A stretch of 64,000 nucleotides of DNA from Butyricimonas faecalis (GCF_003991565.1 NZ_CP032819.1:2852001-2916000); one strand, 5' to 3'; counted from the first letter of the stretch, positions 9,978 through 19,289 are shown. Notes: a model not told the origin generated them from the sequence alone. Numbers and translations: made by a program.

Positions 9978-10547
9978 TTATAGAAAAAATAACATGGCCA
10001 CGATCCAGTACTTGCCAAGTTCCTGTTTTATAAATTTATAAGCTAAATATTTTTGTTGTTTAACCGTATGAATCGTCACTCCCAACTTAGCCGCAATCTC
10101 CTCCCCGCTCATCCCGTCCATGCTCATCAAGATCACTTTCCGACGTTCTCCCGGTAACAAATCGATCAACTCCCTCAACTTTCGTAACACCTCTTCCCGC
10201 ACCACGCTCGAAAAATTCTCTTCGGACATCTCCTGTTCCACCTCGCTCCACAACCTCAACCGGGCCTCCTCCGTGTTCCGGTCCCGCAAATATTTCAAGG
10301 CATTGTTCGTTACCGACCGATATAAATAAACCGTCAAAGCCTTCTCGTTCTCGAAAACAGCCGTTCCGTTCCACAGGTTCACGAACACCTCCTGCACGAT
10401 ATCCTCCGTCACCTGATCATCCAATAAAATCCGAGCCGCGTGATTACACAAACTTTCATAGTAAGAGTCGAATAACTCTTGCCACACTTTCTCATCCTTA
10501 CGATTTACCCCGTAAATCAATCTTGTATATTCATCGCCAAGCTCCAT
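9978..10547 (-). CDS. ECF RNA polymerase sigma factor (locus 1)
   Basis: A 189-residue sigma-70-family protein of the Bacteroidota FecI-like ECF type. Region 2 covers about 20-90 (DQVTEDIVQEVFVNLW and YLYRSVTNNALKYL). Region 4 covers about 115-180, with the helix-turn-helix MSGEEIAAKLGVTIHTVKQQ. The C-terminus ends in a short hydrophobic tail (YWIVAMLFFL). It is the first gene of the cluster and should direct transcription of the downstream susCD genes when released by FecR. A TATATTTG box lies 21 bp upstream of the start. Confidence 0.95.
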   Translation of the reverse strand: MELGDEYTRLIYGVNRKDEKVWQELFDSYYESLCNHAARILLDDQVTEDIVQEVFVNLWNGTAVFENEKALTVYLYRSVTNNALKYLRDRNTEEARLRLWSEVEQEMSEENFSSVVREEVLRKLRELIDLLPGERRKVILMSMDGMSGEEIAAKLGVTIHTVKQQKYLAYKFIKQELGKYWIVAMLFFL

Positions 10548-10567
10548 ACGAATGTACTACTCAGGAA

Positions 10568-10575
10568 CAAATATA
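10568..10575 (-). promoter_or_regulatory. Promoter -7 box upstream of ECF sigma gene, locus 1
   Basis: The minus strand reads TATATTTG, matching the Bacteroidota -7 consensus TANNTTTG, 21 bp before the sigma start. The -33 element is weak (T-rich). The same octamer precedes all three sigma genes in this window. Confidence 0.55.
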
Positions 10576-10648
10576 GAAAAAATATTTAGTATCAATTACG
10601 ATTTCTTCTTAGAACCTTCGAAAACAGGTTTCCACCTCTGCCCGCCTT

Positions 10649-13222
10649 TCAATTCTCCGAATGATACTCCACCACCCGGTCGAAACGTGGAACCACGAGA
10701 GCCTCCACCACCTTATCTCCGAATTGTTTCCTTTCAATCTGAATTGTCCGGTCCACCTCTTCCCCGAAAGCCTCCTTTATCCTTTGATGAAGAAACAACT
10801 CATACTTGTCCAGATTGCAACACAGGTAATCCAAATCCGCCTGAATCCCCACGGGTATCCCTTTATCGCTCATCCCGATATACACGACCCCTCCCTGATC
10901 GTTCAGGAAACGGCATATATCCTGCATAATTGAATCCAGTTGGGCCTCCACGTCCACGTGCTTCGCACCTACCGGGTAGACCAACGAATTCTTAAACGTC
11001 CTCTTTCCTCCCATACTCCCGGACATGGCATCTTCTTCACCTTCCCCCTTCAAGGATAACAATTCCAACAACTCATCCTCCCCCCAACGAGATTCTTCGA
11101 GAAGATTCCCCTGTACATTCTTAGCCAATATCGCTTCAGCCACTTTAGCCACATACTCATTTTCCGAATGAGAAAAACGTTCCAATTCATCGGCAAAAGA
11201 AGGATCGCCATACGATGCCAGCATCTTCACTACCGCCCACAACGATTTCAACGCGGGATAAGCCCGGAAATCCCTCTCCAAAGCCCCTAGATCCAAATCA
11301 CCCAGACGCCCTTCCACGAACTCGTATTTCACAATCAAATGATTGATCAAGCAATCATAATACCCTTTCAAACGGGAATCTCCCAGCACATGAGCCAACA
11401 AACGAATATAATAAAGCAAATTCAAATTCTCCAAACAAACTTCCCGCGTCAAATAAAGCTGCAACAACCGGGTCAACTCCTTCACGTACTTACCCGAAAT
11501 CCCGATAGAACGCTCGATCTTACCCGTGCTAAACGTTCCCTGTCCATCCCTATTCCTATCCTTACACGCCTCTATATAACTGTAAACCAGATTGGCGACC
11601 GCCTCATGCCGGTCAAATCGTTCCTTCGTGGCCTCCAAAACCTTTCCTCTAATCCTCCCTACCTGGGGAACATCGGTAATCTCCAAAAGATAGTATCCCC
11701 CTTTCTCCTCGCTCACCCCTTCAGCAAGAGGAGTCGATACCAAAAAACCGCTTTCCGACAACCAAATCAAGAAACCGTTTTTTTCACTCAACAGCAAAGC
11801 GTTACACTGATCCCCTTCCCGCAAGTGCTCCACGGCCACTTGATTCAATTCCTCCCAAATCGAAAACTGTAGGCGATCATCTTCCGACTCGACCACGGTT
11901 GCCGCCATAACATCCCCGGGATGGAAAATATCTTTCAAACTATCCAACCTTGCCCGAGTCACCCGACTGACATGCAAAACCCCCTGTCCGCCATACCGCG
12001 GGTCCACAACCGTAACGAAAACCAGCGTGGGCTTAAGATCGTGCACCGACTTCACCCGTATATTCACGACAGCCCCCACGGGCGGTTGTTTCTTCTGAAT
12101 CACGCTCTTTCTCAGCTCATCTGAAAAATCAGCAAAAACACCTCGCCAGGCCAAGGTTGTCCCGACCAACCCTTCCTCAAAACTCAACTTTTTCTTACTG
12201 TACCCAAGCTTCAACGCGACACCGTCAATCTCCATCAACGTATCAAACTTCAAAGAAACCGGTGCGGCAAGCGTAATCGCCTTTGTCTCCACCAGTAATT
12301 GCCCATGCCCTTCGAACAAACGTCCCTGACAATTCCGAATCACATCAACGCTTTTTTGCCCTATCGATTCCAACAGAACAGGCACGGAGAACTTCAACAA
12401 CTCCTCCCACGTGAACACCGCGTTCTTTTGATTAAACAACAACGAATTAAATGCGTTCTTCCGAGCTAACTCCTCCTTCTTATCCGATAACAAATACAGG
12501 TATCTGAAAAACATGGAACGCAAACTTGCCAATTCCTCCTGCACCGGATCTCCCAACAAAACCCGGGCCCCGAGAAGCCAAACTGCCTCTTGCAACTGTT
12601 CCCGGGTATGCCCGTCAAAATACAAGGCATCATCCTGCTCTCTCACGAGAGCCACCCGTTCATTGAAACAATCCAACACCCTGGGATTCGGCTTGTTCAA
12701 CGTGTTATACACCAGCAAAACAAGTCCCCGCGCCGGCAACAAATGCAACCTCGGACTAAATCGCACGATCGTCAGTAACGTTATCCACACGAGAGACTTC
12801 TTGTACAAGTATCCCGACACCATCAACTTTTCCAACTTCGAGGTAACATACACTCCTTCCTCCCCCGCGTCAATCAACCGAACGGCCTCCCTACCGGCAA
12901 TAGCCTCATCCAAGTAGCGTTCAACCTGCATACGCGCATCGTTCAACTTAACCCCCTCAAAACATTTTAAACAGTCAGACCCTTCAAGCAACCATTCCAA
13001 AATACGAATAAAAATATCATTCAAAAGACCGTAATCCTCCAAAATCATATCTCCATTACCCAGCTCCGCCCGAACAACACTCAACAAAGAAAATATCCAC
13101 TCCGGTCCCTGTTTTCCAACAACCGTGAAATCATAATCGCAAATATACTCTTCAAGAACACCCACCTCTTCTTGTGTAAGAGGAAGTTCCTTGAACAAGC
13201 GTTCAGGAGATAAAAAATCCAT
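10649..13222 (-). CDS. Large protein with central S1/OB-like region and C-terminal AlbA_2 (Schlafen-type) domain
   Basis: About 857 residues from the ATG at 13222 (MDFLSPERLFKELPLT). An upstream ATG at 13255 would add 11 residues, but the shorter start has the more natural N-terminus. The first ~350 residues are helical and unrecognised. Around 376-460 there is an OB/S1-like stretch (VGAVVNIRVKSV, GQGVLHVSRVTR, HPGDVMAATVV). The last ~115 residues look like an AlbA_2 putative DNA-binding domain (FKNSLVYP, ICRFLNDQGGVVYIGMSDKG, VEALVVPRF). The protein stops soon after the last AlbA_2 strand, and 18 further in-frame codons follow the TGA. AlbA_2 proteins are usually regulators or nucleic-acid enzymes; no specific role can be assigned. 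It is single, divergent from rnhA. Confidence 0.72.
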   Translation of the reverse strand: MDFLSPERLFKELPLTQEEVGVLEEYICDYDFTVVGKQGPEWIFSLLSVVRAELGNGDMILEDYGLLNDIFIRILEWLLEGSDCLKCFEGVKLNDARMQVERYLDEAIAGREAVRLIDAGEEGVYVTSKLEKLMVSGYLYKKSLVWITLLTIVRFSPRLHLLPARGLVLLVYNTLNKPNPRVLDCFNERVALVREQDDALYFDGHTREQLQEAVWLLGARVLLGDPVQEELASLRSMFFRYLYLLSDKKEELARKNAFNSLLFNQKNAVFTWEELLKFSVPVLLESIGQKSVDVIRNCQGRLFEGHGQLLVETKAITLAAPVSLKFDTLMEIDGVALKLGYSKKKLSFEEGLVGTTLAWRGVFADFSDELRKSVIQKKQPPVGAVVNIRVKSVHDLKPTLVFVTVVDPRYGGQGVLHVSRVTRARLDSLKDIFHPGDVMAATVVESEDDRLQFSIWEELNQVAVEHLREGDQCNALLLSEKNGFLIWLSESGFLVSTPLAEGVSEEKGGYYLLEITDVPQVGRIRGKVLEATKERFDRHEAVANLVYSYIEACKDRNRDGQGTFSTGKIERSIGISGKYVKELTRLLQLYLTREVCLENLNLLYYIRLLAHVLGDSRLKGYYDCLINHLIVKYEFVEGRLGDLDLGALERDFRAYPALKSLWAVVKMLASYGDPSFADELERFSHSENEYVAKVAEAILAKNVQGNLLEESRWGEDELLELLSLKGEGEEDAMSGSMGGKRTFKNSLVYPVGAKHVDVEAQLDSIMQDICRFLNDQGGVVYIGMSDKGIPVGIQADLDYLCCNLDKYELFLHQRIKEAFGEEVDRTIQIERKQFGDKVVEALVVPRFDRVVEYHSEN

Positions 13223-13398
13223 TATTCTTATTTTTATTATTGCAAAAATATTCAAACACGCACTTCCTTGTGAAAATGCCCTACCTCATGACAAAAAATC
13301 GACGTATCCTCGTTCCCCTCTGATTATTACCATGCAAAGTAACAACTTTTTTCTGAAAGTCGACACCTTTATACTTTACAATTTTAACCAAATATTAC

Positions 13399-13406
13399 TA
13401 CATTTG
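13399..13406 (+). promoter_or_regulatory. Putative promoter -7 box for RNase HI gene
   Basis: TACATTTG matches TANNTTTG and lies 61 bp before the rnhA ATG in the 245-bp divergent gap. The expected -33 region is only T-rich. Apart from this the gap holds no other recognisable element. Confidence 0.45.
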
Positions 13407-13467
13407 CTTTCATCGGTACAAACAAATACCTTATAAATACTTACTTTTACGGCGCAAAAACAAATAT

Positions 13468-13956
13468 ATGTCACATAATATCACGATATACACAGACGGA
13501 GCCGCTAGCGGTAACCCCGGACCGGGAGGTTACGGGGTCGTACTCATGGCCGGCTCCCATCGCAAAGAACTGTCGGAAGGCTTTCGCCGGACCACCAACA
13601 ACCGCATGGAACTGCTCGCCGTCATCATCGGCCTTGCTGCCCTACGTTTTGAAGGAAGCAACGTAACCATCTACTCCGACTCGAAATACGTGGTCGATGC
13701 CGTCGAAAAAGGCTGGGTCTTCGGCTGGGAAAAGACCGGGTTCAAAAAGAAAAAGAACCCCGATCTCTGGCGACAATTCCTAGCCCTTTATCGCAAGCAT
13801 CACGTGAAATTCATCTGGGTAAAAGGACACGCCAGCATCCCGGAAAACGAACGTTGCGACCAACTCGCCGTGGCCGCCTACAAAGCCCCAAACCTGCAGA
13901 TTGATGAATATTATGAAGCAGAACAAAATTCTGACAAACAACTTTTCAGTGAATAG
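13468..13956 (+). CDS. rnhA: Ribonuclease HI
   Basis: A 162-residue RNase H1 that cleaves the RNA strand of RNA-DNA hybrids (replication primers, R-loops). The four carboxylates of the active site are visible: D10 in IYTDGAASGNPGPGG, E48 in NNRMELLA, D71 in IYSDSKYV and D130 in NERCDQLA. The flexible histidine loop WVKGHASIPENE is also present. The length is normal for bacterial RNase HI, with a short acidic tail. The gene is monocistronic, divergent from the AlbA_2-domain gene; the next gene starts about 110 bp downstream. Confidence 0.95.
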   Translation: MSHNITIYTDGAASGNPGPGGYGVVLMAGSHRKELSEGFRRTTNNRMELLAVIIGLAALRFEGSNVTIYSDSKYVVDAVEKGWVFGWEKTGFKKKKNPDLWRQFLALYRKHHVKFIWVKGHASIPENERCDQLAVAAYKAPNLQIDEYYEAEQNSDKQLFSE

Positions 13957-14064
13957 ACAAAAAAAATTGACAATTATTAATCAATAAGATGCTAAAATAA
14001 CTATTTTCGCGCTACAATCTAAAACTAGGAAAAGTAACATCGTTCATCACAAAAACTTATAGAG

Positions 14065-15033
14065 ATGAAAAAAATATTAATCGTTGGTGCAGGGGGACAA
14101 ATCGGTTCCGAACTGGTACCCCACTTGAGATCCATTTATGGAAACAACAATGTAGTGGCAGCTGATATCAGTGCCGAAAAATGTAAAGTATTGGCAGAAG
14201 CAGGTCCATTCGAAGAATTGAACGCTCTTGACGGGGAAAGTTTCAGTGCCATCGTGAAAAAATACAACATCGACACCATCTTCAACCTGGTTGCCTTGTT
14301 GTCTGCCACGGGAGAAAAGAACCCGAAACTAGCTTGGGACATCAATATCGGTGCGCTAACCAATTCTTTATACATCGCGAAAGACAACAACTGCGCCGTG
14401 TTTACCCCGAGTTCCATCGGTGCTTTCGGTAAAGACACCCCGAAAGACAAAACTCCGCAAGACACCCTACAACGTTCCAACACGACCATGTACGGCGTAT
14501 GCAAAGTAACGGGAGAACTTTTAAGCGACTACTACTTCAACCGTTTCGGCGTTGACACCCGTAGCGTGCGTTTCCCGGGCTTGATATCATACGTGACCCT
14601 TCCCGGTGGAGGAACCACGGACTATGCCGTAGAAATCTACTACGACGCCATCCGCAAAGGCTCATTCACCTGCAACGTGAAAGCAGGAACTTACATGGAC
14701 ATGATGTACATGCCGGATGCCTTGAATGCGGTTGTTCAGTTGATGGAAGCCGATCCTAGCAAATTAAAACACCGGAACAGTTTCAACATCGCATCCATGA
14801 GTTTCGAGCCGGAACAAATTGCTGCCGAAATTCGCAAACACCTCCCCGACTTCAAGATGGACTACCAGATTGATCCGGTAAAACAAGCCATCGCCGACAG
14901 CTGGCCAAACAGCATGGACGACACTTGCGCCCGCGAAGAATGGGGCTGGGCTCCGAAATATGACCTTACCAGCATGACAAACGATATGTTGATCAAGGTA
15001 AAAGAAAAATTCGACAAAGGATTGATCAAATAA
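14065..15033 (+). CDS. L-threonine 3-dehydrogenase, short-chain (epimerase-like) type
   Basis: A 322-residue extended short-chain dehydrogenase. The NAD-binding motif GAGGQIG has its glycines at 8, 11 and 14, and the catalytic residues are Ser116/117 (TPSSIGAFG) and Y143/K147 (YGVCK). The sequence matches the UDP-galactose-epimerase-like L-threonine dehydrogenases of Bacteroidota (RVRFPGLIS-type and GGGTTDYAVEIYYDA motifs). That enzyme oxidises L-threonine to 2-amino-3-ketobutyrate, a route to glycine and acetyl-CoA. No Kbl ligase gene is adjacent in this window. Another NAD-dependent epimerase is the main alternative. A terminator hairpin follows. Confidence 0.85.
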   Translation: MKKILIVGAGGQIGSELVPHLRSIYGNNNVVAADISAEKCKVLAEAGPFEELNALDGESFSAIVKKYNIDTIFNLVALLSATGEKNPKLAWDINIGALTNSLYIAKDNNCAVFTPSSIGAFGKDTPKDKTPQDTLQRSNTTMYGVCKVTGELLSDYYFNRFGVDTRSVRFPGLISYVTLPGGGTTDYAVEIYYDAIRKGSFTCNVKAGTYMDMMYMPDALNAVVQLMEADPSKLKHRNSFNIASMSFEPEQIAAEIRKHLPDFKMDYQIDPVKQAIADSWPNSMDDTCAREEWGWAPKYDLTSMTNDMLIKVKEKFDKGLIK

Positions 15034-15044
15034 CAATATCTAAC

Positions 15045-15075
15045 AAAGAGCCGCTTTTTAAAAGTGGCTCTTTTT
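15045..15075 (+). terminator. Rho-independent terminator after the threonine dehydrogenase gene
   Basis: Stem AGAGCCGCTTTT / AAAAGTGGCTCT (with one G-T pair) followed by TTTTT, starting 14 bp after the stop codon. Confidence 0.85.
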
Positions 15076-15259
15076 CGATACATCCACAACGGTTCCTTTC
15101 CATTGCTTTTCCAATTTCACCTTCAGAAGCCGGATACCCGGAACACCTCGATCCCTCCTCTCCTCAAGAAAGACAGCCCGCCTGTATACGATTTACAGAA
15201 ATTCATACCCGAATTACGGAACATGAAAACACATCAACTATTTTTCCGATAAAATATCT

Positions 15260-15267
15260 TATCTTTG
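15260..15267 (+). promoter_or_regulatory. Putative promoter -7 box for the AraC-family gene
   Basis: TATCTTTG fits TANNTTTG and lies 22 bp before the ATG at 15290. About 21 bp upstream is a T-rich stretch (TATTTTTCC) that could serve as the -33 element. Confidence 0.55.
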
Positions 15268-15289
15268 TGAATAGTTAATAACGAACAAC

Positions 15290-16186
15290 ATGGAAGAGGT
15301 ACTGAAAATAAACAGCATAGACGACTATAACAAGCTCTTCGGATTGGAAACCCGCCACCCGTTAGTCAGCGTTGTCGATTTATCACAAGCCACCCGATGG
15401 CCCACAAAAGCAGTCTTTAATTACGGCATCTACGTCCTTTTCCTGAAAGACGTCAAATGTGGAGACATCCGCTATGGGCGACAACTTTACGACTATCAAG
15501 AGGGCACCATCGTCAGTTTCAGCCCGGGACAGATCGCCGGGGTTAACATGCCTTCCGGAGTTCGCCCCGCGGCCCACGGGCTACTGTTCCATCCCGACCT
15601 TATCCGGGGCACGGCTCTCGGGCAAGAGATGCGCAACTACACGTTCTTTTCCTACGAGTCCAACGAAGCCCTACACCTCTCCGAAGAGGAACGCCAAACC
15701 ATCATGGATTGCTTGGGCAAAATACAAGCAGAACTGGAGCACTCCATCGATAAACACAGTCGACGCCTAATCACGGCAAACATCGGGGTGTTATTGGATT
15801 ATTGCCTCCGCTTCTACGACCGGCAATTTGTTACCCGTAACCAGCAAAACAACGATATCATCGCCCGGTTCGAACGCTTGCTGGATGAATATTTCGATGG
15901 TCCGCTACCACAACAAGAAGGCTTACCATCGGTCAAATACTTCGCGGACAAAGTCTTTCTTTCCCCGAATTATTTCGGTGATATGATCCGCAAGCAAACC
16001 GGAAAGACCGCCTCGGAATACATTCAAACCAAGGTCATCGAACGAGCCAAGGATAATTTACTCTCCTCGGACAAGACGATGAGCGAAATCGCTTACAACC
16101 TGGGATTCCAATATCCCCAGCATTTAAGCCGGATGTTCAAACGGGTGGCCGGATGCACGCCCAACGAGTTCCGAGCCCAGAATTGA
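15290..16186 (+). CDS. AraC-family transcriptional regulator
   Basis: A 298-residue regulator. The N-terminal half is a cupin-like sensor region (GIYVLFLKDVKCGDIRYG, YQEGTIVSFSPGQIAGV). The C-terminal ~100 residues carry two AraC helix-turn-helix motifs: FADKVFLSPNYFGDMIRKQTGKTASEYI with VIERAKDNLL, then MSEIAYNLGFQYPQHLSRMFKRVAGCTPNEFR. It is transcribed alone, and no neighbouring gene is an obvious target. Proteins of this shape in Bacteroidota often control a nearby short-chain dehydrogenase or efflux gene, so the threonine dehydrogenase upstream is one candidate target, as an inference only. Confidence 0.93.
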   Translation: MEEVLKINSIDDYNKLFGLETRHPLVSVVDLSQATRWPTKAVFNYGIYVLFLKDVKCGDIRYGRQLYDYQEGTIVSFSPGQIAGVNMPSGVRPAAHGLLFHPDLIRGTALGQEMRNYTFFSYESNEALHLSEEERQTIMDCLGKIQAELEHSIDKHSRRLITANIGVLLDYCLRFYDRQFVTRNQQNNDIIARFERLLDEYFDGPLPQQEGLPSVKYFADKVFLSPNYFGDMIRKQTGKTASEYIQTKVIERAKDNLLSSDKTMSEIAYNLGFQYPQHLSRMFKRVAGCTPNEFRAQN

Positions 16187-16238
16187 TTTTTTAAAGATAA
16201 TTACAAGGTGCTTCGGGGGAATATTAAAACTCCATATT

Positions 16239-16404
16239 CCAACTCCCTCCCCCCTTCGGGGTACTCCCTCTATAAACAGAGGGAGAGTTAAAATACACCC
16301 AATCTTCGGGAAGAAGCTCCAGCTTCTCCTCTGTTAATAGAGAGGAGAGAACTGCTTGGTAACCAGCCCTCCCCCTGTGCAAGGGGGAGTCGGAGGGGGG
16401 TAGT
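16239..16404. repeat. Cluster of three CT/GA-rich palindromes (dispersed family, copy set 1)
   Basis: Three stem-loops in a row: ACTCCCTC...GAGGGAGAGT (16263-16288), TCTCCTCT...AGAGAGGAGA (16324-16349) and CTCCCCCT-GTGCA-AGGGGGAG (16369-16389). Each is flanked by CTCC/GGAGG-rich sequence. Related palindromes occur at 19218-19254, 22613-22648 and 32950-33048, always between genes. Confidence 0.75.
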
Positions 16405-16550
16405 AACCTCCCTCCTAAAGGGACTTTTCCTCCTTATCACCTCTTTCTCCCCACGATAAACCGTTTAAATCCCTTGTTCCATAATCATTACATCAATCCT
16501 AACGGAGCACATCGTGATCACTTCCGAATAAAAAATTATAACTAAGCAAT

Positions 16551-16621
16551 TAAAATGCTATTAGAACGCTATTCCGTATAGCGTTTTAATAGCGTTCTAA
16601 TAGCGCTTTAATAGCGCTTTA
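16551..16621. repeat. 11-bp repeat array with dyad symmetry
   Basis: Four direct 11-bp units (ATAGCGTTTTA, ATAGCGTTCTA, ATAGCGCTTTA, ATAGCGCTTTA at 16578-16621) are preceded by two units in opposite orientation (TAAAATGCTAT 16551-16561, TAGAACGCTAT 16562-16572). The second inverted unit is the exact reverse complement of direct unit 2. Spacing is one helical turn. It lies about 300 bp upstream of rnr and 365 bp downstream of the AraC gene. Confidence 0.85.
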
Positions 16622-16918
16622 CATGGTAGTGATCCGCTATTGATATTGAAGTATACCACATCCCGTTATAAAAAACGTTATGAATAACTATTTAACTGTC
16701 AAGCTATTCGCAATGCCAACAATAATCGCTCGAAAAAAAATCAAAATACGTTCCCCCAAAAAGCATTTAAATCGTCTATACATCTCCTCGGAAAGAAAAA
16801 TAGAAATTTTGAAACTTTATATATAAAAATACGAAAATAAAACTGTACATTAGTAACTTCATTTAAGAGGGACAAGCGTGCTTTCGGCGCCCACACCCGA
16901 TATTTTACGATTTAGATT

Positions 16919-19201
16919 ATGCCAAAGAAAGAGAAAAAAAGCAAGAGAGACATCGGTAAAAAAGAATTACACCGATTATTATACGATATATTTTCCGGTA
17001 ACCCCGATCAAAATTTCAATTACAAGCAACTAGCCCAACGATTAGGCATCAAGAATATGAATGCCAAACAATTGATCATGACGGTTCTCAACGAGATGAA
17101 AAATGACAACATGCTCACGGAGGAATCAACCGGGGTATTCAAATTCAAGGTAAACACCATTTACGTTACCGGAACCATCGACTTGACGGCAAAAGGCACC
17201 GCCTACCTGATCTCGGACGATTGCAAGGAGGATGTTTTCATTCCCCAAGTGGGTCTGAATCACGCCTTAAATGGAGACAAGGTAAAAGTGCTGCTCTATG
17301 CCCGGAGTTCCAAAAGACGCCCCGAGGGGGAAGTGGTGGAAATCCTGGAACGCAAGAAAGAAACATTCGTGGGCATCATACAATGCTCCAAACAATATGC
17401 CTTTCTCGTTCCCACGGGCAAGCAATTACCTTACGATATTTTTATTCCCCTGGCTGATTTGAACGGGGCCAAGGACGGGGAAAAAGCTATTGTCAAGATC
17501 ACCGAGTGGCCGGAGAACCAAAAGAACCCGGTGGGGAAAGTACTGGAAGTTCTCGGAACACCGGGAGATAACGACACGGAAATGAACGCCATCATGGCGG
17601 AATACGAGTTGCCCGTGCAATTCCCCGCGAGCGTGGAAAGAGCTGCCAAAAAGATAAAAGATGTCATCCCGGCAGAGGAGATCAAGAAGCGGAGAGATTT
17701 CCGGGAAATCACGACATTCACGATCGACCCGAAGGATGCCAAGGACTTCGATGATGCCCTTTCGCTCCAAAAATTAAAAAACGGGAATTACGAGGTCGGC
17801 GTGCATATCGCGGATGTCAGTTTCTACGTGACCCCGGATTCGGTGCTGGACAAGGAAGCCTACACCCGTGCCACATCCGTGTATCTCGTGGATCGCACGA
17901 TCCCGATGTTACCGGAACACTTGTCCAACGGGTTGTGTTCGCTACGCCCCAACGAGGAAAAACTTTGTTTCTCGGCCGTTTTCGAGTTGAATGACAAGGC
18001 GGAGGTTATCAATCAATGGTTCGGACGGACGATTATCAAGTCAAACCGCCGATTCACTTACGAGGAAGCACAAGCCATGATCGAGGGGGGCGAGGGCGAC
18101 TACAAAGAAGAGATATTAACCCTTAATGATCTGGCCCAGAAGTTACGGGCTGTCCGTTTCCAGAACGGCGCCATCGCTTTCGACCGGATCGAGGTTCGCT
18201 TTGATATTGACGAGAAGGGAAAACCCACGGGCGTGTACTTCAAACGTTCGAAAGAGGCCAACAAGTTGATCGAGGAGTTCATGCTTCTCGCCAACAAGAA
18301 GGTGGCGGAAAGAATCGGGAAGGTCAAGGAAGGACAGAAAGCCAAAACGTTCGTGTATCGTATTCACGAGCAACCGAACACCGAAAAGCTGGAAGATTTT
18401 AACCGCTTTATTGCCAAATTCGGCTACCGTTTACGCACGAGTACTCCCCGGCAAATATCCTCTTCCATGAATAAATTGATGGAAGACGTGCAGGACCGCC
18501 CGGAACAAAATATGATCGAAACACTGGCCATCCGTACCATGGCAAAGGCCGCCTACTCGACGGTGAACGTGGGACACTACGGGTTGGCTTTCGACTACTA
18601 TTCACACTTCACGTCGCCGATCCGTCGGTACCCGGACGTGATGACCCACCGCTTGTTGCAACGTTATCTCGACGGTGGACGCTCTGCCAATGCCGAGAAG
18701 TATGAAGAGATGTGCAAGCATTGCTCCGACATGGAACAAGTCGCCTCTAACGCGGAAAGGGCCTCCATCAAGTACAAGCAAGTCGAGTTCATGAGCGACA
18801 AACTCGGAGAGAATTTCATGGGAACGATTTCCGGCGTGACGCAATGGGGCTTTTACGTGGAACTGAATGACACGAAATGCGAAGGCCTCGTTGCCATCAA
18901 TGAGCTGGAAGGAGATTATTACGAGTTCGACGAGGAGAATTACTGCATCGTGGGCCGCCACCACCGGAAAGTGTACCAACTCGGTGATCAGGTGCTCGTG
19001 AAAGTGGTAAAGGCCAATCTGGTTGCCCGTCAGCTTGATTTCGCTCTCGTGGAAAGCACGAGTACCACAACTGCCGCCCCGGCAAAGGTGGTCCCTCCCA
19101 AAGCCTCCGGCCATCGCCAACGCCCGGAACGCAAGCTCCGACGGGGAAGACGGGGAAACGCTCCAACGAGACGGAAAGAGAAGAAGAGGAAGAGTCATTG
19201 A
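16919..19201 (+). CDS. rnr: Ribonuclease R
   Basis: A 760-residue 3'-to-5' exoribonuclease that degrades structured RNA. The parts in order are a basic N-terminus with a winged-helix-like region (about 1-80), cold-shock/OB domains (about 85-225), and the RNB catalytic domain from about 262 with the metal-binding aspartates in TIDPKDAKDFDDA (about 267-279). HYTS-type signatures follow (YSHFTSPIRRYPDVMTHR), then an S1 domain (about 630-715, MGTISGVTQWGFYVEL). It ends in a highly basic Arg/Lys tail, as is usual for RNase R. Length and order are standard. It is monocistronic, preceded by a long repeat-bearing intergenic region and followed by a CT/GA palindrome that may act at its 3' end. Confidence 0.95.
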   Translation: MPKKEKKSKRDIGKKELHRLLYDIFSGNPDQNFNYKQLAQRLGIKNMNAKQLIMTVLNEMKNDNMLTEESTGVFKFKVNTIYVTGTIDLTAKGTAYLISDDCKEDVFIPQVGLNHALNGDKVKVLLYARSSKRRPEGEVVEILERKKETFVGIIQCSKQYAFLVPTGKQLPYDIFIPLADLNGAKDGEKAIVKITEWPENQKNPVGKVLEVLGTPGDNDTEMNAIMAEYELPVQFPASVERAAKKIKDVIPAEEIKKRRDFREITTFTIDPKDAKDFDDALSLQKLKNGNYEVGVHIADVSFYVTPDSVLDKEAYTRATSVYLVDRTIPMLPEHLSNGLCSLRPNEEKLCFSAVFELNDKAEVINQWFGRTIIKSNRRFTYEEAQAMIEGGEGDYKEEILTLNDLAQKLRAVRFQNGAIAFDRIEVRFDIDEKGKPTGVYFKRSKEANKLIEEFMLLANKKVAERIGKVKEGQKAKTFVYRIHEQPNTEKLEDFNRFIAKFGYRLRTSTPRQISSSMNKLMEDVQDRPEQNMIETLAIRTMAKAAYSTVNVGHYGLAFDYYSHFTSPIRRYPDVMTHRLLQRYLDGGRSANAEKYEEMCKHCSDMEQVASNAERASIKYKQVEFMSDKLGENFMGTISGVTQWGFYVELNDTKCEGLVAINELEGDYYEFDEENYCIVGRHHRKVYQLGDQVLVKVVKANLVARQLDFALVESTSTTTAAPAKVVPPKASGHRQRPERKLRRGRRGNAPTRRKEKKRKSH

Positions 19202-19217
19202 AGATGAAGAGTATTTT

Positions 19218-19254
19218 AACTCTCCCCCCGTGCAAGGGGAGAGTTGGTGGGGAT
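19218..19254. repeat. CT/GA-rich palindrome downstream of rnr (copy 2)
   Basis: Perfect 10-bp arms AACTCTCCCC (19218-19227) and GGGGAGAGTT (19236-19245) around CCGTGCAA, followed by GGTGGGG. It belongs to the same family as the palindromes at 16369, 22613 and 32950 and may cap the rnr transcript. Confidence 0.75.
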
Positions 19255-19289
19255 AGTGATGTCTCGTCAACAAGACTTTTTCGGCACCC

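Larger units (their letters stand above)
16187..16918 (+). other. 732-bp gene-free region between the AraC gene and rnr
   Basis: No plausible ORF. It contains a cluster of CT/GA-rich palindromes (16239-16404), an array of 11-bp repeats in two orientations (16551-16621), and an AT-rich leader just before rnr (16700-16918). I see no conserved RNA gene or transposase remnant. Confidence 0.7.

Noticed and set aside
16551..16621. 11-bp repeat array as a CRISPR
   Set aside because: Units are contiguous without spacers, far shorter than CRISPR repeats, and no cas genes are present.
18602..19273. 223-codon minus-strand frame opposite rnr
   Set aside because: It overlaps the conserved S1 and RNB coding region of RNase R; composition is that of an antisense frame.
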